A stretch of DNA of 64,000 nucleotides. Origin: Kitasatospora sp. NBC_00315. Its GTDB lineage: Bacteria; Actinomycetota; Actinomycetes; Streptomycetales; Streptomycetaceae. A program made the position numbers and the translations under genes. The stretch is from positions 6,882,001 to 6,946,000 of the forward strand of contig NZ_CP108025.1 of the NCBI RefSeq assembly GCF_041435095.1, written 5' to 3'. Every line of letters begins with the position of its first letter. The stretch's first letter is position 1. Below are positions 1 to 7,740 of this stretch, one piece after another. The notes under the pieces were generated by a model that did no database searches, was not told where the DNA came from, and was given only the letters and a program-made list of their open reading frames with translations.

Positions 1-1
1 C

Positions 2-28
2 AGCGCGCTGGCGGATCTGCCCGCCTGA
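2..28 (+). CDS. 3' end of an upstream gene (partial)
   Basis: Only the last eight codons (SALADLPA) and a TGA stop lie in the window. The reading frame is open to the window edge and about 100 bp of non-coding sequence follows, so this may be the tail of a gene to the left. Nothing can be said about its function, and chance cannot be excluded for so short a piece. Confidence 0.3.
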   Translation, partial: SALADLPA

Positions 29-129
29 GCCGGGGGCGCCGGGAGCGGCTGCTTCCCGATCCGGGCCCGCCGGGCGGATGATCGTACCGACCCCCGGCGC
101 GGCCGGCCCCGATCAGTACGGTGGACGAC

Positions 130-1089
130 ATGAGCAATCTCGACCTCAGCCCCTCCCCGACCCGCTGCGGCGGCGAGGCGGACCAGGGGCCCGTCAAGGA
201 ACTGCTGACCGGGCGCCGGGTCAAGCTGGGAGAGAGCACCGAGGTACGCCGGCTGCTGCCCGGCCTCGGGCGGCGGATGGTCGGCGCCTGGTGCTTCGTC
301 GACCACTACGGCCCCGACGACATCGCGGACGAGCCCGGTATGCAGGTACCGCCGCACCCGCACATGGGCCTGCAGACCGTCAGCTGGCTGCACGAGGGCG
401 AGGTGCTGCACCGGGACAGCCTCGGCAGCCTGCAGACCGTACGGCCCTACGAGCTCGGGCTGATGACCTCCGGCCGGGCGATCTCCCACTCGGAGGAGTC
501 CCCCCGCGAGCACGCCCGGCTGTTGCACGGCGCCCAGCTCTGGGTCGCCCTGCCGGACGGCCACCGGCACACCGCGCCCGCCTTCGAGCACCACGCCGCC
601 CTCCCGCTCGTCACGGCGCCCGGCCTGCGCGGCACCGTCATCATGGGCACCCTCGACGGCGCCACCTCGCCCGGCACCGCGTACACCCCACTGGTGGGCG
701 CCGACCTGGCGCTGACCGAGGGCGCCGAACTGCGCCTGCCGCTGGAGCGGGAGTTCGAGTACGCGGTGCTGGCGATGAGCGGCAGCGTGGACGTGGACGG
801 CGTCCGGGTCGAGCCCGGCTCACTGCTCTACCTGGGCTGCGGCCGCAGCGAACTGCCCCTGCTGGCCCGGACGGACAGCGCGGTCCTGCTGCTCGGCGGA
901 GAGCCGTTCGAGGAGGAGATCGTGATGTGGTGGAACTTCATCGGCCGCTCCGGCGCGGAGATCGCCCAGGCCCGGGAGGAGTGGGAGCAGGGCCTGCGGT
1001 TCGGTGAGGTGCGCGGCTACGACGGTGCCCGGTTGCGCGCGCCCCACGTCCCCGCCGTGCCGCTGAAGCCGCGCGGGCGGGCGCGCTGA
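130..1089 (+). CDS. Pirin family protein
   Basis: A 319-residue bicupin protein of the pirin family. The N-terminal half shows the typical pirin sequence: VDHYGP, then PHPHMGLQTVSWL with the metal-binding histidines, then a downstream HSEESP segment corresponding to the conserved H-x-E ligand region. The C-terminal half carries the pirin C-terminal cupin (GGEPFEEEIVMWWNFIG). Bacterial pirins are cytoplasmic and some have quercetinase activity, but the physiological role here is unknown. ATG at 130 is chosen over the in-frame GTG at 121 because it lies closer to the homologous N-terminus; neither has a strong ribosome binding site. It looks monocistronic, with 114 bp before the next gene. Confidence 0.9.
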   Translation: MSNLDLSPSPTRCGGEADQGPVKELLTGRRVKLGESTEVRRLLPGLGRRMVGAWCFVDHYGPDDIADEPGMQVPPHPHMGLQTVSWLHEGEVLHRDSLGSLQTVRPYELGLMTSGRAISHSEESPREHARLLHGAQLWVALPDGHRHTAPAFEHHAALPLVTAPGLRGTVIMGTLDGATSPGTAYTPLVGADLALTEGAELRLPLEREFEYAVLAMSGSVDVDGVRVEPGSLLYLGCGRSELPLLARTDSAVLLLGGEPFEEEIVMWWNFIGRSGAEIAQAREEWEQGLRFGEVRGYDGARLRAPHVPAVPLKPRGRAR

Positions 1090-1203
1090 ACCGGTCCGAC
1101 GTCTCCGGGGGTGGCCCCGCGCCTCCTGTGGTCGGCGGTGTTCCGGGAGTGGCCCCGCTGGCGGCGGAGCTTTCGTGGCGCGACCATTCAGGTGGAGGTT
1201 GCC

Positions 1204-2937
1204 ATGGCGAGGGACACACCGGAACCGCCGATCGGGCCGGTGCCGCCCGGAGCGGCTGACGGTGCTCAGCCGGAGCCGGAGCCGGACCCGGCGCCGGCTC
1301 CGAACGAACGCAGGACTCCGCTCCACCTCACACTCCCCGGGTGCTGGGGTGCCGTCGTCGTGGGGTGCCTCTCCTTCACGCCTTCGTTGCTGCCGCGCGG
1401 CGGGATCGTCCAGGGCCTCATCGTCGGCATCACCGCCGCCATCGGCTACGGGCTGGGGGTGCTCCTCGCCTGCGTCTGGCGTGCTTTCGCCGATCGCGCC
1501 CCCCGGATTCCGCGGCGTCGGGCCTGGGCCGTCTTCCTCGTCTGCGCCTTCGTCCTGTTCGCCGCCTTCTTCGCACTCGGGCAGTACTGGCAGAACGAGA
1601 TCCGCAACCTGATGGGGGTGAAGGACTACAACATCCTCTTCGCCGTCCTCTCGCCCCTCGTCGCCGCGCTGGTCTTCTGCCTCCTCCTCCTGCTCGCGCG
1701 GGGGATCCGCGGCCTCTACCGGTGGGCCGCGAGTCTGCTCCGGCGCTGGATCGGGCCCCGCGCCACCCACGCGGTCGCCTGGATCCTGGCTGCCGGTGTC
1801 ACCTATCTGATCGTCACCGGGCTGCTGCTCGACGGTCTCGTCGGCGTCGCCAACGAGACGTTCTCGCTGCGCGACACCACGACCACCGAGGGGGTGCAGC
1901 AGCCCGGATCCGCGCTGCGTTCGGGCGGACCGGACTCCCTCGTGCCCTGGGACTCGCTGGGCCGGCAGGGGCGCAACTTCACCGGGACGGGCCCTTCGGA
2001 GCGCGACATCGCGCAGTTCTCCCACCGGCCGGCCATGGAACCGATCAGGACGTACGCCGGGCTGGGCTCGGCCTCCGACACGGAGTCCCGCGCCGCTCTG
2101 GCGGTTCAGGACCTCACCCGTGCGGGCGGTTTCCAGCGCAAGAACCTGCTCGTGGTGACCACGACCGGCAGCGGCTGGGTCGACCCGGCCTCGATCGACA
2201 CGTTCGAGTACCTCAGCGGCGGCGACTCGGCGGCCGTGGCGCTCCAGTACTCCTACCTGCCGTCCTGGATCTCCTACCTGGTCGACCAGACGAAGGCCCG
2301 CGAGGCGGGCCGCGACCTCTTCGACGCCGTCTACGACGTCTGGTCGAAGCTGCCCGCCGGTGAACGACCCCGGCTGTTCGTCGCGGGGGAGAGCCTGGGC
2401 TCGTTCGGCGGGGAGGCCGCCTTCAGCGGAGAGTACGACCTGCGCAACCGCACGGCGGGCACGCTGTTCGCCGGGCCGCCCAATTTCAACACCCTGTTCC
2501 GGGAGTTCAGCGACCGCCGTGACGCCGGCAGCCCGGAGGTCCAACCCGTCTACAAGGACGGGCGGACCGTACGCTTCTCGAATGATCCGGTCACGGGCAT
2601 CGTGCCGACGGGTCAGCCCTGGGAGGGCAGCCGGGTCCTCTACCTCATGCACCCGTCCGATCCGATCGTCTGGTGGAGCCCGCGCCTCGTCTTCAGCGAG
2701 CCGGACTGGATCGGCCAGGCACCCGGCAGGGACGTGCTGGAGGGCATGGTCTGGATGCCGTTCGTGACCTTCTGGCAGGTCACCGCCGACCTTCCGTTCT
2801 CCACCGGCGTTCCGGCCGGCCACGGCCACAAGTACGCGGCCGAGTACGTCGACGGATGGAACGCCGTCATGCAGCCCTCCGGGGTCTCCGGTGAGGACCT
2901 GAGCAGTCTCAGGAGCATCATCGGGGCCGAGAAGTGA
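1204..2937 (+). CDS. Membrane-anchored alpha/beta hydrolase (Abhydrolase_9 type)
   Basis: A 577-residue protein. After a Pro/Glu-rich leader come four or five hydrophobic segments (about residues 45-230), then a soluble alpha/beta-hydrolase-like domain with a nucleophile elbow GESLGS (Ser at about 397). This arrangement matches the actinobacterial Abhydrolase_9 N- and C-terminal pair, membrane proteins with a predicted serine-hydrolase domain whose substrate is unknown. The family match is from recall of its architecture. The ATG at 1204 follows an AGGTGGAGG ribosome binding site; an upstream in-frame GTG (1111) would overlap untranslated sequence and has none. The gene is transcribed alone. 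Confidence 0.85.
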   Translation: MARDTPEPPIGPVPPGAADGAQPEPEPDPAPAPNERRTPLHLTLPGCWGAVVVGCLSFTPSLLPRGGIVQGLIVGITAAIGYGLGVLLACVWRAFADRAPRIPRRRAWAVFLVCAFVLFAAFFALGQYWQNEIRNLMGVKDYNILFAVLSPLVAALVFCLLLLLARGIRGLYRWAASLLRRWIGPRATHAVAWILAAGVTYLIVTGLLLDGLVGVANETFSLRDTTTTEGVQQPGSALRSGGPDSLVPWDSLGRQGRNFTGTGPSERDIAQFSHRPAMEPIRTYAGLGSASDTESRAALAVQDLTRAGGFQRKNLLVVTTTGSGWVDPASIDTFEYLSGGDSAAVALQYSYLPSWISYLVDQTKAREAGRDLFDAVYDVWSKLPAGERPRLFVAGESLGSFGGEAAFSGEYDLRNRTAGTLFAGPPNFNTLFREFSDRRDAGSPEVQPVYKDGRTVRFSNDPVTGIVPTGQPWEGSRVLYLMHPSDPIVWWSPRLVFSEPDWIGQAPGRDVLEGMVWMPFVTFWQVTADLPFSTGVPAGHGHKYAAEYVDGWNAVMQPSGVSGEDLSSLRSIIGAEK

Positions 2938-3097
2938 CGGTCGGCCCACCGCGGAGGTGACGGGCGGCCCACCGCGTGAACGCGTGCCGACGGCGTCCCG
3001 TCCCGGCGCGGGTGAAGGCCGCGGGGCCGCGGGGGTTTGCGGCGCCTCGACGCGGCCAGACGAGGGAAGATCATTCGCCGAGTGCAGGAGGAAACCG

Positions 3098-3262
3098 ATG
3101 CTGTCGATCCTGGTTCTGGTGAGCGCCCCGCTGCTGCTCGCCGCCATCCTGCTGGTCGGTCGTACTCCCGCGCAGCGCTGGACCGCCCGGCCGCAGACTC
3201 CGTCCGGCGGTGCCGGCGCCCGTCGGCGACTGATCGCCCGCCACGAGCGCGGCGGCCGGTAG
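3098..3262 (+). CDS. Small single-span membrane protein
   Basis: A 54-residue open frame with an almost ideal ribosome binding site (AGGAGGAAACCG) seven bases before the ATG. Residues 2-21 form one hydrophobic segment, followed by a basic, Arg/Gly-rich tail (RRRLIARHERGGR) that would be cytoplasmic by the positive-inside rule. I do not recognise a family. The strong Shine-Dalgarno sequence and clear amphipathic layout are the reasons for calling it; no function can be assigned. A hairpin follows 35 bp after the stop. Confidence 0.6.
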   Translation: MLSILVLVSAPLLLAAILLVGRTPAQRWTARPQTPSGGAGARRRLIARHERGGR

Positions 3263-3296
3263 CCCCTCGCACCGCCCTGGCCCCGGCCGTGGCGGA

Positions 3297-3317
3297 CCCC
3301 GGCGCCTCGCGCCGGGG
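3297..3317. terminator. Hairpin between convergent genes
   Basis: CCCCGGCG and CGCCGGGG form a perfect 8-bp stem with a 5-nt loop (CCTCG), placed between the plus-strand small membrane protein and the minus-strand SsgA-like gene, both of which end here. It has no T-tract, as is usual in streptomycetes, and could serve both directions. Confidence 0.5.
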
Positions 3318-3324
3318 CAGCCGT

Positions 3325-3741
3325 TCAGCTCGCGGTGAGCGTGGCGACCACCCATGCGTCGATCGCGCTCTCACAGTCCTCGACGCCGGCGGGAACGATG
3401 TCGGTGGTCCGGCCGAGAAACCGGGTCAGCGGGCCGGTGTCGACACCCACCAGCGCGGGCCCGTCCGTCCCGTGCAGGGTGATGAGGACGCGGTCGTTTC
3501 CGGGATCGGGATCGGGTTCGACGCGGACGTCGCCGTGGCCCGAGGGCCGGTCCAGGCCCTCGGCGAGGAGATCGCGGGAGAACACCCAGGTGCTGCTGCG
3601 GGGGCCGGGATCGAACTCCACGTGCACGGCGAACGGATCGTCCGCCGTGTACGACCACGTCGACCAGAAGGCCACGTACCCCCGTTCACCGGGCAGGAGG
3701 ACGGCAACCTCGAACAGGAACACTGCGGAGCGGGAGGACAC
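3325..3741 (-). CDS. SsgA-like sporulation/cell-division protein (SALP)
   Basis: A 138-residue protein of the SsgA-like family, found in sporulating actinomycetes, where its members control septum placement, peptidoglycan maturation and spore separation. Recognisable family segments are the DDPFAVHVEF strand, TWVFSRDLLAEGL (family pattern W-x-F-x-R-D-L-L-x-x-G), GHGDVRVEPD and a C-terminal FLGRT segment. Length is normal for the family (about 130-145 aa). The GTG at 3741 is chosen because a GGAG precedes it at good spacing and it puts MSSRSAVFLFEV at the N-terminus; a 30-residue upstream extension is open but uncharacteristic. Which paralogue (SsgB to SsgG type) it is cannot be told by eye. 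Confidence 0.88.
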   Translation of the reverse strand: MSSRSAVFLFEVAVLLPGERGYVAFWSTWSYTADDPFAVHVEFDPGPRSSTWVFSRDLLAEGLDRPSGHGDVRVEPDPDPGNDRVLITLHGTDGPALVGVDTGPLTRFLGRTTDIVPAGVEDCESAIDAWVVATLTAS

Positions 3742-3880
3742 ATGATCTCCAGTCGGGCACGCACGGTGGTGCCGCGCGTGTATCCCGCTTTCGTCCGGGC
3801 AAACGGGTACGAGGGGCGGGGCAGGTCGCAATCACCCCTTCGGTCGAGCGGGCGGCCCCGCGGCCGACCGGCCGGGCCCC

Positions 3881-4489
3881 CTACCGGGGCCAGTCCGGTG
3901 CCGGGTCGTCGGCGAGAAGGGGCCGCAGGGCGCCCAGCACGGCACCGACGCAGACGTCCCGCAGTTCGGTGCGGGTGCAGGTCTCGTTGGTCAGCCAGTC
4001 CACGCAGAGCACCTGGACGAACACGAGCCAGCTCCTCAGCACCCCCGACACGGCGTCCCGGGCGCTCTCGTCGGCGAGCGGAAGCACGTTGAGGAGGCGT
4101 TCGCGGAGCGCGTCGAGCTCGTCGGCGATCACGGTCTGGACCACGCGGTCGCCGGCGAGGACGCGGTTGGCCGCGAGCACGGTGTTGCGGTTGGCGGCGA
4201 AGTACTCGATGTGGGCGTCCAGGCCCTCGACGAGCTGTTCGACGAGGGTGTCGGCGGGGTCGAAGCGGGTGCGGGCCAGCAACCTGTCGGCCACTTGCTG
4301 GTAGACGGCGGCGAAGAGGTCGCGCTTGTTCGCGAAGTGGCGGTAGAGCAGGGCGCGGGAGACGCCCGCGTGGTGGGCGACGTCCTCCATCAGCACGTCG
4401 TCGTACGGGTGCGCGGCGAAGAGCCGGGCGCCGACGCCGAGGAGCTGAGCCCGGCGTTCGTCGGGGCTGAGTCGTTGGCGGGGAGGCAC
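3881..4489 (-). CDS. TetR family transcriptional regulator
   Basis: A 202-residue repressor. Residues 10-60 are a TetR_N helix-turn-helix: RRAQLLGVGARLFA, then DDVLMEDVAHHAGVSRALLYRHFANKRDLF, a typical recognition-helix sequence. The rest is an all-helical ligand-binding domain with no recognisable ligand specificity. It is divergent from a DUF4345 membrane protein gene, with an 80-bp intergenic region holding a 15-bp inverted repeat, the expected arrangement for a TetR repressor that controls itself and its divergent neighbour. Confidence 0.92.
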   Translation of the reverse strand: MPPRQRLSPDERRAQLLGVGARLFAAHPYDDVLMEDVAHHAGVSRALLYRHFANKRDLFAAVYQQVADRLLARTRFDPADTLVEQLVEGLDAHIEYFAANRNTVLAANRVLAGDRVVQTVIADELDALRERLLNVLPLADESARDAVSGVLRSWLVFVQVLCVDWLTNETCTRTELRDVCVGAVLGALRPLLADDPAPDWPR

Positions 4490-4502
4490 GGACCCAGCTT
4501 AC

Positions 4503-4549
4503 TTGACGCGTGTCTACTGGCCGGGCGTACTCTGGTAGACACGTGTCAA
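4503..4549. promoter_or_regulatory. Candidate TetR operator (15-bp inverted repeat)
   Basis: TTGACGCGTGTCTAC (4503-4517) and GTAGACACGTGTCAA (4535-4549) are inverted copies that agree at 14 of 15 positions, 17 bp apart. Each arm contains a near-palindromic GACRCGTGTC core (perfect, GACACGTGTC, in the right arm), so this may be two operator sites. It fills the divergent intergenic region between the TetR gene and the DUF4345 gene and includes a TTGACG that could be a -35 element. Confidence 0.7.
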
Positions 4550-4569
4550 CCAGGGGTGAGGGGTGGGTC

Positions 4570-4965
4570 ATGGCGGCCAGGTTTCTCAGAGGTCTCGCGT
4601 GGGCGATGGGCATCGCCTGCTTGGCGATCGGGCTCGGTCACGTTCTGCTGGGGAACGCGTCGATCCCCGGCGAGGGCTCGGCGGACGCGACGATCGACAG
4701 CCTGGGCCGGTTCTTCGGCGCGATCTTCGCGGGCTACGGACTGGCCTGGCTGTGGGTGGTCCGGCAGTCGCCGATCCCGGCGACGGCGGTGCGGTGGCTG
4801 GCCGGGGTGTTCCTGCTCGGTGCGGCGGGACGCCTGCTGTCGCTCGCCGCGTGCGGGTGGCCGGACGGGTTCCAGGTGGTGCTGACGGTGATCGAACTGA
4901 TCGTGCCGCCGGTGTTCTTCCTGCTGGCGGACGCGGAGGAGCCCCGGGCGGCGGCCCGCGCCTGA
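4570..4965 (+). CDS. DUF4345-type membrane protein
   Basis: A 131-residue protein with four hydrophobic segments (about 5-23, 43-63, 72-92, 100-118), matching the small four-helix DUF4345 family: an LGHVLLG segment early, then FGAIFAGYGLAWLW and FLLGAAGRLLSL. The biochemical role of the family is unknown. ATG at 4570 follows a GAGGGGTGGG stretch. It is divergent from the TetR regulator and probably its regulatory target, since the shared operator-like repeat lies 20 bp upstream of the start. Confidence 0.75.
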   Translation: MAARFLRGLAWAMGIACLAIGLGHVLLGNASIPGEGSADATIDSLGRFFGAIFAGYGLAWLWVVRQSPIPATAVRWLAGVFLLGAAGRLLSLAACGWPDGFQVVLTVIELIVPPVFFLLADAEEPRAAARA

Positions 4966-4971
4966 CGGTGC

Positions 4972-5071
4972 GTCGTGGGTCGTGGGTCGTGGGTCGTGGG
5001 GTGTGGGCCGTGGGGCGTGGGTCGTGGGTCGTGCGTCGTGGGTCGTGGGTCGTGGGGCGTGCGTCGTCGGT
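4972..5071. repeat. Degenerate GTCGTGG heptamer tandem array
   Basis: About 14 tandem copies of a 7-bp unit, GTCGTGG or close variants (GGCGTGG, GCCGTGG, GTCGTGC), fill the space between the DUF4345 gene and the response-regulator remnant. It looks like a slipped-strand expansion in a non-coding junction. No coding or hairpin role is apparent. Confidence 0.85.
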
Positions 5072-5083
5072 CCTGGGCCGGTG

Positions 5084-5218
5084 TCAGCCCGGTGTGACGG
5101 TGCGCAGGAAGAAGGAGTCGATGGCCCGGACGGCCAGCGTCAGCGCGTCCGGGTCGGAGGACTTGGTGATGTAGGCGTTGGCGTGCGCGCGGTGGGCCCC
5201 GGCGATGTCGTCGGCGGC
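5084..5218 (-). pseudogene. Response-regulator receiver domain remnant (C-terminal end only)
   Basis: About 45 codons on the minus strand read DDIAGAHRAHANAYITK, then DPDALTLAVRAIDSFFLRTV, ending in a stop. This is the C-terminal end (beta5-alpha5, with the conserved Lys after the Y-I/V-T pattern) of a stand-alone CheY-type receiver of the Rcp1 kind. The first two thirds, including the phospho-acceptor Asp, are absent; the upstream frame is unrelated low-complexity sequence. It appears to be a 5'-deleted gene, next to the heptamer array that may mark the deletion scar. Confidence 0.65.
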
Positions 5219-5408
5219 CCTCGGCGCGCGGACCGTCGCCGTGCCGCGGCCGCTCGGCTGTCGGACGCGCGGCGGAGCGCCGGACTGGGCCGTCCGGTGG
5301 ACAGCGGGCACGGCCGGGTCGGATGAACACGTGGCGGTGTGCGGTGCACCCGAGAATCGCGTCGTGGCGCCCGCCCGGATTGCGGACAAGTGACGTTGGG
5401 ACCCGGCA

Positions 5409-6890
5409 GTGTCAGGTGAAGAGCACGGTCAACGCCCCGATCAGGCGGATCGTCACGCGGGAGCGGCCGCCACGGCTCGGGGCGGCGCGGACGGCACCCC
5501 CGGACCGGGCGTCGCCGCGGAGTCCGCGACGACGCGGCCGGAGCCGCCCGGGGGAGCCGCTCAGCGGAGCCCGACCGGGCGGATCGGGACGCTGACGGGT
5601 CGTGCGATCACCCTGGCGAAGGACCCGCCCCGTCCGCCGGGCCCGTTCCGGCCCGGGTTCTGGCGCTCGCCGATCCGCGGGCCGTGGCTGACCGCCGTGC
5701 TCGGCCTGGTGCTGCTGTTCGGGATCACCGTCCTGTTCGTCACCGGGCTGCTCTCCTACGCCGCCTACAACCCGTGGCTGGGTGCAGTGAACGACAAGAC
5801 CCCCGACAAGGGGATCCTCGGCTTCTACCTGTTCGCCTGGCCGACCGACCCGTACTGGCTGTACCGCCTCACCCAGGGTGTCCACGTCACGCTCGGCGTC
5901 GTCCTGGTACCGGTGGTGCTGGCCAAGCTCTGGTCGGTCATCCCGAAGCTCTTCGAGTGGCCGCCCGCCCGCAGCCCCGCGCACGCGGTCGAGCGGCTGT
6001 CGCTGCTCCTGCTGGTCGGCGGCGTGATCTTCGAGTTCACGACCGGCATCCTCAACATCCAGCTGCACTACGTCATCCCGGGTTCGTTCTACCCCCTGCA
6101 CTTCTACGGCGCCTGGGTGTTCATCGCCGCGTTCGTGGTGCACGTCGCCCTGCGGTCGGCCCGGATGTGGCGCGCCCTGCGCTCGCGCCGCCTCGCCGAG
6201 GTACTCCGTACCGACACCGCCCACACCGTGCCCGAGCCACCGGACGACTCCGGTCTCGTCGCTGCCGCGCCGCGCGCGGCGACGATGAGCCGGCGTGGCG
6301 CCCTGGCACTGACCGGCGCCGGCTCCCTCACCCTGCTGGTGGTGACGGCGGGCCAGAGCATCGGCGGCCCCTGGCGCCGTACGGCCCTGCTGGCCCCGCA
6401 CGACCGGGACCCCGCCGACGGCCCGAACGGCTTCCAGGTCAACAAGACGGCCGCCGCCGTCGGCGTCACGGCCGAGGACATCGGGCCCGCCTGGCGGCTG
6501 AACGTCCACGGCCCGGCCAGCACCTTCACCTTCGCCCGGGACCAGCTCCTGGCGATGCCCCAGTGGGCCGCGGCGCTGCCGATCGCCTGCGTGGAGGGCT
6601 GGTCCACCGACGACCAGCACTGGTCGGGCCCGCGCCTGGCCGACCTCGCGGCGCTCGCCGGGCTTCCGGACGCCGGGAGCGTGCTGGTGGAGTCCGTGCA
6701 GCGGGGCGGGTCGTTCAGCAGGGTGCTGCTGGCGGGCAACCAGATCCGCGACCCCCGCTCGCTGCTGGCCCTGCACGTCAACGGCGCCGACCTCTCGCCG
6801 GACCACGGCTACCCGGCCCGGATCATCGTTCCCGCCAACCCCGGTGTCAACAACACCAAGTGGGTCGGCAACCTCACCTTCCGGACGTGA
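5409..6890 (+). CDS. Cytochrome b561-type / molybdopterin oxidoreductase fusion
   Basis: A 493-residue membrane protein. After a long Pro/Ala/Gly-rich leader (about 1-80) come four to five transmembrane helices (about 95-265) with spaced histidines typical of a di-haem cytochrome b (QGVHVTLG, LHFYGAW, FVVHVAL). Then comes an Arg-Arg segment (SRRGALALTGAGSL) before another hydrophobic stretch, and a SUOX-like molybdopterin-binding domain with Cys394 in PIACVEGWS as probable Mo ligand. It would move electrons between a periplasmic-side substrate and the membrane; the substrate is unknown. GTG 5409 is the only canonical start codon before the first helix. First gene of a three-gene operon (4-bp gap, then 4-bp overlap). 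Confidence 0.82.
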   Translation: MSGEEHGQRPDQADRHAGAAATARGGADGTPGPGVAAESATTRPEPPGGAAQRSPTGRIGTLTGRAITLAKDPPRPPGPFRPGFWRSPIRGPWLTAVLGLVLLFGITVLFVTGLLSYAAYNPWLGAVNDKTPDKGILGFYLFAWPTDPYWLYRLTQGVHVTLGVVLVPVVLAKLWSVIPKLFEWPPARSPAHAVERLSLLLLVGGVIFEFTTGILNIQLHYVIPGSFYPLHFYGAWVFIAAFVVHVALRSARMWRALRSRRLAEVLRTDTAHTVPEPPDDSGLVAAAPRAATMSRRGALALTGAGSLTLLVVTAGQSIGGPWRRTALLAPHDRDPADGPNGFQVNKTAAAVGVTAEDIGPAWRLNVHGPASTFTFARDQLLAMPQWAAALPIACVEGWSTDDQHWSGPRLADLAALAGLPDAGSVLVESVQRGGSFSRVLLAGNQIRDPRSLLALHVNGADLSPDHGYPARIIVPANPGVNNTKWVGNLTFRT

Positions 6891-6894
6891 CCCG

Positions 6895-7740
6895 ATGAAC
6901 CGCCGCCCGACCGTCCGGGACCGCTTCCGCCACCGCTACGGCGCGCACCCCCTGCACCTGCTCCTGATGGCCTGCTGTTTCGCGCTCGCCTCCTACGCCG
7001 CCGTGCGGCTGCTCAGCGGCCGGACCCTGGAGGTCGCCCTCTGGTTCATCGGTGGAGCCCTGGTGCACGACCTCGTCCTCGTCCCCCTCTACTCCGGCGC
7101 GGACCGCGCGGCCCAGGCCACCCTGGGCCCGCGACCCGGGGAGGCGTGCCGGCCTGCCCGCGCCGGCTTCGTCAACCACGTACGGGTCCCCGCCTTCCTC
7201 TCCCTCCTGCTCCTCCTGGTCTGGTTCCCGCTGGTCCTCGACCTCTCCGATCCCTACACCCGTGACACCGGGCTCTCGGAGAGCGTTTACCTGGGGCGGT
7301 GGCTGCTCGTCACCGCTGTCCTGTTCGGGATCTCCGCGCTGCTGCTGGTCGCGCGTGCCCTGTTCGCCGGGCGTGCCGTGCGACGGAGCCCGGCCCCTCC
7401 GGACGCTCCCCCTTCGGACGGTCCCCCACCGGGGCCGAGTGCCACGCCGGGTACGGCGGTGGCGGCCGCCGCGTCGCCCGCTGCCGCGGCCACCGCGCGG
7501 GCTGTCGCGCCGGCTGTCGCGCCGGTGGGCGCCGCCGCCCACCGGGGCCCGGTCGTCCCGGCGCGGGCGGGACGGCGGATCCGTCGGATACGTCCCGTGA
7601 CCGCCGCCGCTCTGGCGACGGCCGCGGGATCGGCCCTCGTACTCGCCGTCGTACTCGCCCGGCGGGCGTCGTGCCGCGCCCGCCGGACACCGTCCGGCCG
7701 ACGGGATCCACGCCCGCTCCGAAAGGCCGCACCCCGATGA
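6895..7740 (+). CDS. Integral membrane protein of the oxidoreductase operon
   Basis: A 281-residue protein with four predicted membrane spans in residues 18-160, starting LHLLLMACCFALASYAA, then a long Pro/Ala-rich linker and a last hydrophobic segment near 240-262 followed by a basic tail. It starts 4 bp after the molybdopterin oxidoreductase stop and its own stop overlaps the next start (ATGA), so the three genes are co-transcribed. I recognise no family; a partner role for the oxidoreductase is inferred only from the operon. Confidence 0.75.
   Translation: MNRRPTVRDRFRHRYGAHPLHLLLMACCFALASYAAVRLLSGRTLEVALWFIGGALVHDLVLVPLYSGADRAAQATLGPRPGEACRPARAGFVNHVRVPAFLSLLLLLVWFPLVLDLSDPYTRDTGLSESVYLGRWLLVTAVLFGISALLLVARALFAGRAVRRSPAPPDAPPSDGPPPGPSATPGTAVAAAASPAAAATARAVAPAVAPVGAAAHRGPVVPARAGRRIRRIRPVTAAALATAAGSALVLAVVLARRASCRARRTPSGRRDPRPLRKAAPR

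Noticed and set aside
820..3147. A 775-codon minus-strand open frame over pirin and the hydrolase
   Set aside because: It is a GC-driven shadow without any recognisable domain; the plus-strand genes show family motifs.
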